Assembly: GCF_005222815.1 (NCBI RefSeq)
Contig: NZ_STGB01000006.1
Span: 620,001-684,000, forward strand
From: Roseomonas sp. AR75
GTDB lineage: Bacteria > Pseudomonadota > Alphaproteobacteria > Acetobacterales > Acetobacteraceae
Length of the DNA stretch: 64,000 nt
Direction: 5' to 3'
Shown piece by piece: positions 34,227-42,841 of the stretch (position 1 is its first letter; each line of letters starts with the position of its first letter). The translations under genes and the position numbers were made by a program. The notes beneath the pieces were generated by a model. The model did not search any database. It was not told where the DNA came from and was given only the letters and a program-made list of their open reading frames with translations.

Positions 34227-34247
34227 AAGTTTCGATCAATGAAACTT
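34227..34247. promoter_or_regulatory. Palindromic operator, probably for the adjacent IclR regulator
   Basis: AAGTTTC-N7-GAAACTT is a perfect inverted repeat in the gap between the divergent regulator and its presumed target operon. GTTTC/GAAAC-type arms resemble IclR-family operators. Confidence 0.6.
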
Positions 34248-34273
34248 CCGGCCTTGCCGGGGAGGATCGCCGC

Positions 34274-35230
34274 GTGACCCCATTGCCGCGCCTGTCGGGC
34301 GTGCATCCCATCCTCTATGCCTTCTACGGCCCGGACGGCCGGCTCGACCGTGCCGCGCTGGACCGCCAGGTGGATGTCAGCCTTGCCGCCGGTTGCCACG
34401 GCATCGCGCTGCTCGGCCTGGTGACCGAGGTGTTCCGGCTGTCGCCGGACGAACGCCTCGACCTCGTGGGCTGGGCCGCCGCACGGATCGCCGGCCGCGT
34501 GCCGCTGATGGCGACCGTCGCCGAGGCCAGCGTGCACGGCCAGCTCGACTTCATCGCCGAGGCGAAGCGGCGCGGTGCCGACTGGGTGGTGCTGCAGCCG
34601 CCGCCGTCGAAAGGGGTCCCTGAACGAGAGGTGCTGCGATTCCTGGGCGCGGTGGCGGACCGCTCTCCGCTGCCGGTCGGCGTGCAGAACAACCCGCTCA
34701 ACATGGAGGTTTCGGTCTCCAACGACGCGCTGCTGGCGTTGCACCGGAACCACCCGAACATCCGTTTCATGAAGGCCGAGGGCCCGGCCGTGTCGGTCGG
34801 CGCCTTCGCGCGCGAGGCATCGAGGACCTGCGACGTCTTCGCCGGCCATGGCGGGATCGAGTGGCCGACCAACCTGCGCAGCGGCTGCCAGGGGCTGATC
34901 CCCGCGCCCGAGCTGGTCGACGCACAGGTCGCGATCTGGACGCACTGGGCTGCCGGCGAGACGGAGAAGGCCGAGGCGCTGCACCGCGCCATCCTGCCCG
35001 TGGTGGTCTTCATGTCGCGCGCCCTGCCGCTGCTGATTGCCTATGGCAAGCGGCTGATGGCCGCGCGCATGGGCTGGCCCGCCGTGCATCCGCGCATGCC
35101 AGAAGCTTCTGTCACGCCCTTCGGCATGGAGGAGCTCGCGCGCTTCGCGGCGCTGCTGGGCCCGCTGCACGTCGAGCCAGGGCACCCGCTTTCCCCCGCG
35201 CTGCGCCGCTGCGCGGGGTTGGACGCCTGA
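34274..35230 (+). CDS. Dihydrodipicolinate synthase (DapA) superfamily lyase, unusual active site
   Basis: A 318-residue TIM-barrel of the DHDPS/N-acetylneuraminate lyase superfamily, which makes or cleaves 2-keto acids through a lysine Schiff base. The candidate Schiff-base lysine is Lys167 (FMKAEGP). The usual GTTGE motif reads GLVTE, and the usual tyrosine of Y-N-x-P is missing (VQNNP at 137-141), so it is not a biosynthetic DapA. With the enolase-superfamily gene downstream it could act on sugar acids. The GTG start follows a GGGGAGGA ribosome site. Confidence 0.85.
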   Translation: MTPLPRLSGVHPILYAFYGPDGRLDRAALDRQVDVSLAAGCHGIALLGLVTEVFRLSPDERLDLVGWAAARIAGRVPLMATVAEASVHGQLDFIAEAKRRGADWVVLQPPPSKGVPEREVLRFLGAVADRSPLPVGVQNNPLNMEVSVSNDALLALHRNHPNIRFMKAEGPAVSVGAFAREASRTCDVFAGHGGIEWPTNLRSGCQGLIPAPELVDAQVAIWTHWAAGETEKAEALHRAILPVVVFMSRALPLLIAYGKRLMAARMGWPAVHPRMPEASVTPFGMEELARFAALLGPLHVEPGHPLSPALRRCAGLDA

Positions 35231-35247
35231 CGAAGGGAGGAACACCG

Positions 35248-36222
35248 ATGACCACCACACGTCGCGGCCTGCTGGCCGGCGCCGCCGCACTCGCCGCGCC
35301 GGCGGCCATGGCGCAACCCGCCTGGCCGGAGCGCGGCCTGCGCATCATCGTGCCGCTTTCGCCGGGCGGCATCTCGGACACCATGGCGCGCCTGGTGGCG
35401 GAGGCGCTGCAGCAGCGGCTCGGCCGGCCGGTGGCGGTCGAGAACCGGTCGGGCGCCGGCGGCGCGATCGGGATGGAGGCGGTCGCGCGCGCCGCGCCGG
35501 ATGGCTACACGCTGGGCATGGGCAACATCGCCGCGAACGCGATCCTGCCCGCCATGATGCGCGACCGCCTGCCTTATGACGCGGTGGCCGACTTCACGCC
35601 GATCTGCCTGGTGGCGCGCACGCCGAGCGTTCTGGTGGTCAATCCGCAGAAGGTTCCCGTGCGGGACCTCGCGGAATTCATCGCCTTTCTCCGCGCCAAT
35701 CCGGACCGGCTCAACTTCGGCTCCTCCGGCGTCGGCACCAGCCTGCACCTGGCGATGGAGATGCTGATGCTGGAGACCGGGACGCGCATGACGCATGTGC
35801 CCTTCCGCGGCTCCTCCGACATGATCACCGCGATGGTGGCCGGGCAGGTGGACCTGGCTGTGGACAGCTTCGCCACGGCCTGGCCGCATGTGCAGGCGGG
35901 CCGGCTGCGGGCCATCGCCGTGCCCACCGCCGAGCGGCTGCCCTTCGCGCCGGAGCTGCCGACCATCGCCTCCGTGCTGCCCGCGGTGCAGCTCAATCCC
36001 TGGCACGGCATCATGGGGCCGGCAGGGATGCCGGCGCCGATCGTGACGCGGCTGAACACGGAGATCGTGGCCTATCTGCGCGACCCCGCGGTGGTGCGGC
36101 GCTTCGCCGGCTTCGGGGGCGTCGCCGCGCCCGACACGCCGGAACAGTTCCGCGCGCTGATGATCGAGGACCGGGATCGCTTCCGCGCCCTCATCGCGCG
36201 CACCGGCATCACCCCGGGCTGA
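35248..36222 (+). CDS. Bug family (TctC-like) solute-binding protein, orphan 2
   Basis: A 324-residue periplasmic binding protein with a twin-arginine-type leader (MTTTRRGLLAGAAALAAPAAMAQ). It shows the Bug motifs LRIIVPLSPGGISDTMARLV, ENRSGAGGAIG, AAPDGYTLGMG and the ligand loop VPFRGSSDMITAMVAGQVDL. It lies between the DHDPS-like lyase and the enolase-superfamily gene with short gaps, so its ligand is probably the sugar acid or related acid handled by those enzymes. No membrane partner is adjacent. Confidence 0.93.
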   Translation: MTTTRRGLLAGAAALAAPAAMAQPAWPERGLRIIVPLSPGGISDTMARLVAEALQQRLGRPVAVENRSGAGGAIGMEAVARAAPDGYTLGMGNIAANAILPAMMRDRLPYDAVADFTPICLVARTPSVLVVNPQKVPVRDLAEFIAFLRANPDRLNFGSSGVGTSLHLAMEMLMLETGTRMTHVPFRGSSDMITAMVAGQVDLAVDSFATAWPHVQAGRLRAIAVPTAERLPFAPELPTIASVLPAVQLNPWHGIMGPAGMPAPIVTRLNTEIVAYLRDPAVVRRFAGFGGVAAPDTPEQFRALMIEDRDRFRALIARTGITPG

Positions 36223-36229
36223 GCGCGTC

Positions 36230-37405
36230 ATGCCCGCCATCGCCTCGGTCGAGGCCTTTATCGTGGTCGTGCCGCGCGACGTTCCCTATCTGGGGCCGCT
36301 GCGTGCGGGCGAGACGATCAACACGCGCGGCTACTTCATCCGCCGTGGCAACCGCAGCGCCTATCCCGCCACCGACACCTCGGTGCTGGTGAAGGTCACG
36401 ACGGCATGCGGCTGCGTCGGCTGGGGCGAGAGCTACGCCATCGTCGCGCCCGGCGCGGTGGCGGAGATCGTGACCGACCTGCTCGGCCCGCTCTGCATCG
36501 GGCGCGACGCGCGCGATCCGATCCCGCTGCACGAGGACCTGTACGACACGATGCGCGTGCGCGGCTTCGTCAGCGGCTATTTCGTGGACGCGCTGGCGGG
36601 CCTCGACATCGCGGTGTGGGATGCGGCGGCGCGGCTGGCAGGGCTGCCGCTCTGCCGGCTGCTCGGCGGGCAGCGTCACGCGTCGCTGCCGGCCTATGTC
36701 TCGGGCCTCCCGCGGGAGACGCTGGCCGCCCGCGTGGATCTCGCCCGCGACTGGCAGGCGAAGGGCTTTGACGCGGTGAAGTTCGCCGCCGCGGTCGCGG
36801 AGGAAGGCGAGGAGGCGGAGATGGCGGCGCTGCGCCGCGCGCTGGGTCCCGGCATGCGCATCGCCTGCGACATGCACTGGAAGCACACCGCCCTGGCTGC
36901 CACGCGGCTGATCGACCGCATGCACGCGCACGACCTGTGGTTCGCGGAGGCGCCGGTCGCGCCCGAGGATATCGAGGGCCAGCGCGAGGTCGCGGCCAAG
37001 GCGCGCACCTCCGTCGCGCTGGGCGAGGAATGGCGCACCGCCTTCGAATACCGCCCGCGCCTGATCGGCCGCTGCATGGACATCATCCAGCCGGAGATGG
37101 CGCATACCGGCGTGACGGAGTTCATGAAGATCGGCCGCATGGCGGAAGCCTTCCACTGCCGGGTGATCCCGCATGCCTCCATCGGCATCGGCATCTTCCA
37201 GGCGGCAAGCCTGCAGGCCTCCGTCGCGCTGCAGAATTGCGACGGGCACGAATACCAGCACTCGATCTTCGACCGGAACCTGCGCTTCGTGACCGGCGAC
37301 ATGGCCTGCGCCGACGGCGCCTATCGCCTGCCGTCCGGCCCGGGGCTGGGCGTCGCGCCGAGCGAGGAGGTCTGGCGCTACGCGCGCCAGCATCACCCGG
37401 CCTGA
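36230..37405 (+). CDS. Mandelate racemase/muconate lactonizing enzyme family protein
   Basis: A 391-residue member of the enolase superfamily, which abstracts a proton next to a carboxylate. The metal ligands are visible as Asp214 (ACDMHW), Glu240 (FAEAP) and Glu266 (LGEEW). The catalytic histidine is His315 (VIPHASIG), with Asp284 as its likely dyad partner. On the second-strand K-x-K site only one lysine remains (Lys184 in AVKFAAA), which fits acid-sugar dehydratases of the MR subgroup. It is the last gene of the IclR-flanked operon. Confidence 0.9.
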   Translation: MPAIASVEAFIVVVPRDVPYLGPLRAGETINTRGYFIRRGNRSAYPATDTSVLVKVTTACGCVGWGESYAIVAPGAVAEIVTDLLGPLCIGRDARDPIPLHEDLYDTMRVRGFVSGYFVDALAGLDIAVWDAAARLAGLPLCRLLGGQRHASLPAYVSGLPRETLAARVDLARDWQAKGFDAVKFAAAVAEEGEEAEMAALRRALGPGMRIACDMHWKHTALAATRLIDRMHAHDLWFAEAPVAPEDIEGQREVAAKARTSVALGEEWRTAFEYRPRLIGRCMDIIQPEMAHTGVTEFMKIGRMAEAFHCRVIPHASIGIGIFQAASLQASVALQNCDGHEYQHSIFDRNLRFVTGDMACADGAYRLPSGPGLGVAPSEEVWRYARQHHPA

Positions 37406-37412
37406 GTCACCT

Positions 37413-38156
37413 TCAGCGCAGCAAGGCGGCGAGCGGCGGGCAGCATGCCCGCATCGCCTCGCTCGCCGGCAGGCCGAGCGCGCGGCAGGCGGCGAAGGCC
37501 ATCGCCAGGTTGGACGACAGCAGCGGCACGCCGAGCCGTGCCTGCATCCATTCCATGGCGTCCAGCGTCGCCGCGCCGGTGCCGGAGATCAGCACGGCGC
37601 AATCCGTGGGCGGCGCCAGCTTCGCAAGGCCGTCGGCGACCTCCTCCGGCGTCAGGTCATAGGCGCGGAAGCTGTCGGAGACCTTGAACGACTCCACCAG
37701 GTCGAGCCCGGCTGCGGCCCAGTAGCGCTCCGCGCGCTCCGTCAGCCAGCCCGGGTAGGGCGAGAACAGCAGCAGGCGCCGGCGCCCCAGCGCCGAGAGC
37801 GCCGCCGCGATGGCGCGGGCGGCGAGGATCACCGGCCTGCCGGCATCGGCCGAAAGCCGATCCTGCAGGGCCGCGTCGTCCTGCGGCGGCAAGGCATAAC
37901 TGGGGCCGGTGATGCCGACCAGCACCGCATCGAGCGGCAGCGCGCCGAAGGCACCGAGCGCGGCTTCCACATGACCGAGATAGACGGCGTTCCGCTGTTC
38001 CAGCGTGGTGTTCGGCATCACCGGCAGCCGCGCGACATGCAGTGCTGCCTGGTGCGGCAGAAGGTGCCGGGTCTCAGGCTCGACCGCCGGGTTGGCGGAG
38101 GGCGAGAGCAGGCCGACGCGATGCGTGGGGTGCCAGCGGCGGGGCGGATGGGTCAT
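37413..38156 (-). CDS. Asp/Glu racemase superfamily protein lacking both usual cysteines
   Basis: A 247-residue protein resembling maleate isomerase/arylmalonate decarboxylase-type members of the Asp/Glu racemase superfamily (HRVGLLSPSANPAVEPE start, DAVLVGITGPSYAL, LISGTGAATLDAMEWMQ, PLLSSNLAMAF). At both positions where the family normally has a catalytic cysteine (G-C-T and S-C-T contexts) the sequence has isoleucine (GITG) and glycine (SGTG). It may therefore catalyse a different reaction or none. It is the last gene of the seven-gene operon and overlaps the monooxygenase by 4 bp. Confidence 0.8.
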   Translation of the reverse strand: MTHPPRRWHPTHRVGLLSPSANPAVEPETRHLLPHQAALHVARLPVMPNTTLEQRNAVYLGHVEAALGAFGALPLDAVLVGITGPSYALPPQDDAALQDRLSADAGRPVILAARAIAAALSALGRRRLLLFSPYPGWLTERAERYWAAAGLDLVESFKVSDSFRAYDLTPEEVADGLAKLAPPTDCAVLISGTGAATLDAMEWMQARLGVPLLSSNLAMAFAACRALGLPASEAMRACCPPLAALLR

Positions 38157-39289
38157 GGCGCGCCGGCCTTCGCGATATCGAGCATGCTTGCCTCCCGCGC
38201 CCAGGCGCGCGCCTGATCGGGTGCGAGCGCCGCCATGCGCGCCACTTCGCCGGCCGGATCGGCGGCGACGCGCGCATCCGTGCGCGGCAGCAGCGCCTCC
38301 CGCACCGTGCGCAGACGCGCCGCGGCCCATGCATCCAGCAGCGCATCGCCGTGCCCGTCGAGCACGCGCCGCAGCGTGGCGGCCAGGGTCATCGCATCGT
38401 GGACGCCGGCATTCATGTTCATGCCGCCGCGCGTGTTCGTCAGATGCGCCGCATCGCCCGCCAGAAGCACGCGACCGGCGCGATAGGTCACCGCCATGGC
38501 CTTGCGCACGCCATACACGTCGCGCCCCGTGATTGGCATCTCCGCGACCTGCGGCAGGAACCGCCCAAGCTGCGCGCGGGCGTAGACATCCGAGAGCGCG
38601 TCCAGGTCGGTCATGTCCGGCGGCATGCGCAGGATCACCCGCCAGACCTCCGGCATGCGCAGCAGCGAGCAGGAGCCCTCCGCGTCGTAGAGATAGCCGA
38701 GACCATCCAGCGCCGGCACATGCGCGCGCAGGTCGAGCGGCGTCAGCAGCCGCAGAACGCGATGCGCGTAGTCGTTGGTCTCCGCCGCGATTCCGGCCAG
38801 GCCGCGCACCGCGCCGGAGGAACCATCGCAGCCGATGAGGTAGCGCGCGCGGTGCGACGAGCCATCCTCGCAGGTGACCGTGACGCCGCCATCATCCTGC
38901 GTGAGTGCCGCGACGCCGGCGTCGAAGCGCACGCTATTGGCAGGCAGCGCAGCCAACAGCGCGGGCGTGAGGTAATGCTGTTCCCGATGCCAGCGGAAGG
39001 GAAAGCGCGACTCCTCCGCCAGGATGCCGAGGTCGAGCGTTGCCACCGCGCCGCTGTCCACGCGACGCCAGAGGATGCGGTCCACCTGCACGCCGCCCGG
39101 GCGCAGCGCAGCAAAGACGCCGAGCTCGTCCAGCGCCTCGAGCGTCGGCGGATGGAAGGTGGAGGCGCGCGACGCCGTGGACAGGCCCTCGCGCTTCTCC
39201 AGCACCTGCACCGCGATGCCCCGCCGTTGCAGCGCCAGCGCGAGCGCCAGGCCGACAGGGCCCGCGCCGGCTATCAGGATATCCGTCAT
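38153..39289 (-). CDS. FAD-dependent monooxygenase, PHBH-like class A
   Basis: A 378-residue flavoprotein hydroxylase. The FAD-binding fold begins with ILIAGAGPVGLALALAL (4-20), the second flavin/NADPH motif is LIGCDGSSGAVR (151-162), and the third is GDAAHLTNTRGGMNMNAGVHDA (278-299). It lacks the long thioredoxin-like C-terminus of phenol hydroxylases. Family members hydroxylate aromatic acids and related rings using NAD(P)H and oxygen. Its partners in the operon do not define the substrate. Overlaps of 4 bp occur at both ends. Confidence 0.92.
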   Translation of the reverse strand: MTDILIAGAGPVGLALALALQRRGIAVQVLEKREGLSTASRASTFHPPTLEALDELGVFAALRPGGVQVDRILWRRVDSGAVATLDLGILAEESRFPFRWHREQHYLTPALLAALPANSVRFDAGVAALTQDDGGVTVTCEDGSSHRARYLIGCDGSSGAVRGLAGIAAETNDYAHRVLRLLTPLDLRAHVPALDGLGYLYDAEGSCSLLRMPEVWRVILRMPPDMTDLDALSDVYARAQLGRFLPQVAEMPITGRDVYGVRKAMAVTYRAGRVLLAGDAAHLTNTRGGMNMNAGVHDAMTLAATLRRVLDGHGDALLDAWAAARLRTVREALLPRTDARVAADPAGEVARMAALAPDQARAWAREASMLDIAKAGAP

Positions 39290-40542
39290 CCGAAGAGCCC
39301 TTCCGCGGGTGCGTCATCCAGCACCGCGGCGAGGGCGCGCGCGACGCCGGCATCGCCCAGCGTCGGGCCGGCGAAGCGCGCGAATTTCTCGCAGGCTTCC
39401 GGCTCTGTCATTGGGCGATCGGGATCGCCCGTGACGCCGGTGACGGCTTCGCGGACGCCATCCACGGCGAGCGTCGCGCCGCGCTTGCCGGCGGCGGTGA
39501 GCGCGCTGTCCTCGACCAGCTCGACCATCGCTTCCAGGGCGCGAAGCTGCGGATCGGCGAGGGCTTCCTCGGTGTAGGCGGCAGGGCCGAGATCGCCCTG
39601 CACCAGCGCGGCGGCGACGGCCCAGCTCAGGCTGAACTGCGCGGAGATGGCGGCGCGCGGCGCGCGGTTGCCGGCATAGCGCAGCGCCTCGGCATAGGTC
39701 GACAGCGTGATCCGCCGCGGCGTGGCGGGCACGCGGTCGCGCAGCGCGATCGCGGCGGCAGCGCCGTAATGCGCGTGGCGCACGCCAGCGAAGGGTTTCA
39801 GGTAGGCGTGTTCGAGCAGCCAGGCGCCGGGCGGGGTGACGACGGCCATGCCTGCATGGCCGAGTGCGATCTTCCGCGCCTGCGCGAAGCCATCTTCCGG
39901 CGCATCCATCCCTGCGATTGCTGCCGCCGCCGCCATGCTGCCGAGCAGCGCGGCATGCGCGGGATAGGCGTTGCGCCCGTCCATCCCCGCCGCGATCGGC
40001 GCATAGAGCGAGAAGGGCACCTGGCAGGCCACCAGCCGCACCGCGCGCGCGATGCCGGCCGCGTCCAGCCCCATCAGCCGCGCGGCGCAGGCGGCGGCGC
40101 CCAGGCTGTGCCAGGAGCCGTCCACATGCATGCCCGGCCTGATGCGCCACGCCTCGCCGGCGCGCGCCGCAACCTCGTAGCCCAGCGCGAAGGCGGCGAG
40201 GCTGTCCTGCGCCGAGGCGCCGCGCGCGCGCGCGACCAGCGCAAGCGGCGCCACCGGCAAGGCGGGCCTGCCATGCGCGATCGCCAGGCCCTCATTCGCC
40301 TCGTCCCAGCAGGTGGCGGTGGAAAGCACCGCCGCGGCCGCGCCCGGGGCCAGGCGCGCGCCCGCCAGGGCGACATCGCCGGGGAAAGCGTATTCGAGCG
40401 CGCGCGCAAAGCCTGCGACGCGCGGATGCCGCAGCCCCGCCAGCGCGCAGCCGAGGCTGTCCAGCAGCAGCAGCCGCGCCTTCCGCGCCGCCGCGCTGCC
40501 GGCAGCCGGCCCCGGCACCGCCCAGGCGATGGTCTCCTGCAA
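39286..40542 (-). CDS. MmgE/PrpD family protein
   Basis: About 418 residues, resembling the MmgE/PrpD family, which includes 2-methylcitrate dehydratase, cis-aconitate decarboxylase and iminodisuccinate epimerase. Recognisable stretches are ARLLLLDSLGCALAG near the start, CWDEANEGLAIAHGRPALP and the HVDGSWHSLGAAA region around the active site. I chose TTG 40542, two bases after the preceding stop; a GTG at 40587 would add 15 arginine-rich residues that overlap the Bug gene. A dehydratase or decarboxylase acting on a tricarboxylate-like acid is the best guess. Confidence 0.85.
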   Translation of the reverse strand: MQETIAWAVPGPAAGSAAARKARLLLLDSLGCALAGLRHPRVAGFARALEYAFPGDVALAGARLAPGAAAAVLSTATCWDEANEGLAIAHGRPALPVAPLALVARARGASAQDSLAAFALGYEVAARAGEAWRIRPGMHVDGSWHSLGAAACAARLMGLDAAGIARAVRLVACQVPFSLYAPIAAGMDGRNAYPAHAALLGSMAAAAAIAGMDAPEDGFAQARKIALGHAGMAVVTPPGAWLLEHAYLKPFAGVRHAHYGAAAAIALRDRVPATPRRITLSTYAEALRYAGNRAPRAAISAQFSLSWAVAAALVQGDLGPAAYTEEALADPQLRALEAMVELVEDSALTAAGKRGATLAVDGVREAVTGVTGDPDRPMTEPEACEKFARFAGPTLGDAGVARALAAVLDDAPAEGLFG

Positions 40543-40544
40543 GA

Positions 40545-41525
40545 TCAGTCCGCGCGCGCGCCGGAACGCTGCACGGCCTCGCGCCACACCTGGCGCTCCC
40601 GCGCCATCAGCGGCACCAGCGCGGCGCGGCCCTGGGGCATCGCGTCGGCGCGGCGCTGCTGCAGCACGGCCGCCCAGTCCGGGCTTTCCAGCACGGCCTT
40701 GAAGGCCGCTTCCAGCCCGGCCTGGATCGGCTCCGGCAGCGCGGACTGGATGAACAGGCCATACCAGGGGCTGGCATCGAAGCCCGGCAGCGTCTCGGCC
40801 ACGGCGGGCACTTCGGGCATCGCGCGGAAGCGCTGGCCGGAACTGACCGCGATGGCGCGCAGCGGTCCGCCCTGGCCGACCTGCGGCGCGGAGGTGGCGA
40901 GGCCATCGAAGGCGACGGGGATTGTGCCGGCGATCATGTCGGTCAGCAGCGGTGCGCTGCCGCGATAGGGCACATGCGTCATCTCGATGCCGGCCATGCT
41001 GCGGAAAAGCTCCATCGAGAGATGCGTGAAGCTGCCGACGCCGTTCGATCCGTAGTTCAGCCCGCCCGTCGTCGCCTTCGCCTTGGCGATGAGCTGCGTG
41101 ACATTCGTCACGTCCGGCGCCGCCTTCGGCGAGACCACCAGCAGGTTCGGCTGCTGGCCGAGCATGCCGATCGGCGTGAAATCCGCATCCGGGTCATAGG
41201 GCAGCCGCGCATAGAGCGCCTTGTTGATGGCGATGATGCCCTGCGTCGCGACCAGCACCGTGCTGCCATCCGGCGTCGCGCGCGCGACGAGTTCGGCCGC
41301 GAGGTTGCCGCCGGCGCCGCCGCGGTTCTCCACCACCACCGTCTGGCCGATGCGCGCCTGGAGCTGCTCGGCGCAGGCGCGGGCCAGGATGTCCGTCAGG
41401 CCGCCGGGCGCAAAGGGCACCACAAGGCGCATCGGCCGGCCGGGCGTCCAGGCAGACTGCGCCTGCGCGATCGCCGGCATTGCGAGGAGCGTCAGCGCAG
41501 CGCGCCGGCCAAAGCGAAGGGTCAT
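40545..41525 (-). CDS. Bug family (TctC-like) solute-binding protein, orphan 3
   Basis: A 326-residue periplasmic binding protein with a short signal peptide (RRAALTLLAMPAIAQAQ). The Bug motifs MRLVVPFAPGGLTDILARAC, ENRGGAGGNLAAEL, YGSNGVGSFTHLSMELF and VPYRGSAPLLTDMIAGTIPVAF are all in place. It is embedded in the catabolic operon between the D-threonine aldolase-like gene and MmgE/PrpD, so it probably captures that pathway's substrate. No TctAB partner is present here. Confidence 0.93.
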   Translation of the reverse strand: MTLRFGRRAALTLLAMPAIAQAQSAWTPGRPMRLVVPFAPGGLTDILARACAEQLQARIGQTVVVENRGGAGGNLAAELVARATPDGSTVLVATQGIIAINKALYARLPYDPDADFTPIGMLGQQPNLLVVSPKAAPDVTNVTQLIAKAKATTGGLNYGSNGVGSFTHLSMELFRSMAGIEMTHVPYRGSAPLLTDMIAGTIPVAFDGLATSAPQVGQGGPLRAIAVSSGQRFRAMPEVPAVAETLPGFDASPWYGLFIQSALPEPIQAGLEAAFKAVLESPDWAAVLQQRRADAMPQGRAALVPLMARERQVWREAVQRSGARAD

Positions 41526-41542
41526 GCTGATGCCTCTTGTTG

Positions 41543-42841
41543 TCAGAAGAAGGTGCGGATCGCGCCGGTGATGCGGAACTCCTCGTCCACCAGCGGGATC
41601 GCCTGCCACTTGTCGAAGGTGGTGCAGGGATGCGCGACGCCGAGCACGACGATGTCGGCGACGCGCAGCAGCCCGTCGGCCGGGCCGATCAGGTAGCCAT
41701 GCTGGTCGTTCATGCCCGTGACCTTGTGGAAGGCGCCGAAGGGCATGGATTTCGTCTCGCCGGCGCGGATTAGGCGCAGCGGCACGGGCCAGCCCGTGTC
41801 GAAGCCGATGTCGCGCTTGCCGCAGGTGATGATGGCGCGGCCGGGCTCCGGCACGGATTGCACATGCGCCCAGACCTCCATCGCCGCCTGCAGGTCGCCG
41901 ACTGGCCAGTCCAGACCGAGGCTTTCCCTGCGCATGCGCTTGTAGGACTGCTCGTAGCCGAGGCTGTCATGCGTGACATAGCAGCCGCTGCGCAGCACGC
42001 GCCGCACCGGCAGGCCGAGATCGCCGGCTTCGGCGAGGCGCGGGCCGATGCGGTCGAAGAAGGCGGAGCCGCCGGCGGTCAGCAGGATCTCCGCATTGCC
42101 GAACAGGTTCTGCGCCGCGCAGGTGCGTGCGGTGTCGTCCAGCGTGCGGAGGAAGGCATCGACCTCGGCGGTCTCGGCCAGCAGGCCCTCGAAGGCTTCC
42201 ACGCCGGCGAGGCGGAGGCCCGGTGCCGCGGCGATGGCGCGCGCGACCTCCAGAGCGGTCTTCGTGTCGCGTGCACCGGTGCGCCCGCCCATTGCGCCGA
42301 CTTCCAGCAGCACGTTGAGCGGCCTGTCGTGGCCCGCGCGCGCAGCGCCGATGGTGAGGCCCTCCACCACCGCGAGGCTGTCGGCCAGGACGTACAGGTC
42401 GAACTCGGGATCGGCGATGGCGGCGAAGGCGGCGTCCACGGCGATGCGGCCGACCGGCTGGTTCGCCCAGATCACGCGCTTCATGCCGAAGCGCCGTGCA
42501 ACCTGCAACTGGTGCATGGTGGCGACGGTGATGCCCCAGGCGCCTTCCGCGATCTGCATCGCCCAGATCTGCGGCGCCATCGTCGTCTTGCCATGCGGGC
42601 AGAGCGAGAGGCCGTTGCGCCGCGCGAAATCCGCCATCCAGCGCGCGTTGCGGCGCATGCGGTCCACGCGCAGCACGGCGAGCGGGAGCGGCATCTCCGG
42701 CAGCGCCCAGCCCTGCGCGCCGATCTCATCGAGCCGCAGCGAGGCGCCGGGCTTCACGCCCTTGACCGTGCCGCCGAGCCGGAAGCCCGCGATCGCCTCG
42801 TCGCGCGGGGCGAGCGGATCGCCGACCGACATGCCGTCCAT
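41543..42841 (-). CDS. D-threonine aldolase/D-serine dehydratase-like PLP enzyme
   Basis: A 432-residue fold-type III PLP enzyme (alanine racemase-like N-terminal barrel). The PLP lysine is Lys85 in LCPHGKTTMAPQ. The C-terminal metal site reads VLGVAHPCTTFDKW, whose His and Cys bind zinc or manganese in D-serine dehydratase and D-threonine aldolase. Relatives act on D-beta-hydroxyamino acids such as D-threonine, D-serine or D-3-hydroxyaspartate. ATG 42841 overlaps the previous stop (TGATG). It suggests the operon processes a hydroxy-amino acid at some step. Confidence 0.9.
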   Translation of the reverse strand: MDGMSVGDPLAPRDEAIAGFRLGGTVKGVKPGASLRLDEIGAQGWALPEMPLPLAVLRVDRMRRNARWMADFARRNGLSLCPHGKTTMAPQIWAMQIAEGAWGITVATMHQLQVARRFGMKRVIWANQPVGRIAVDAAFAAIADPEFDLYVLADSLAVVEGLTIGAARAGHDRPLNVLLEVGAMGGRTGARDTKTALEVARAIAAAPGLRLAGVEAFEGLLAETAEVDAFLRTLDDTARTCAAQNLFGNAEILLTAGGSAFFDRIGPRLAEAGDLGLPVRRVLRSGCYVTHDSLGYEQSYKRMRRESLGLDWPVGDLQAAMEVWAHVQSVPEPGRAIITCGKRDIGFDTGWPVPLRLIRAGETKSMPFGAFHKVTGMNDQHGYLIGPADGLLRVADIVVLGVAHPCTTFDKWQAIPLVDEEFRITGAIRTFF

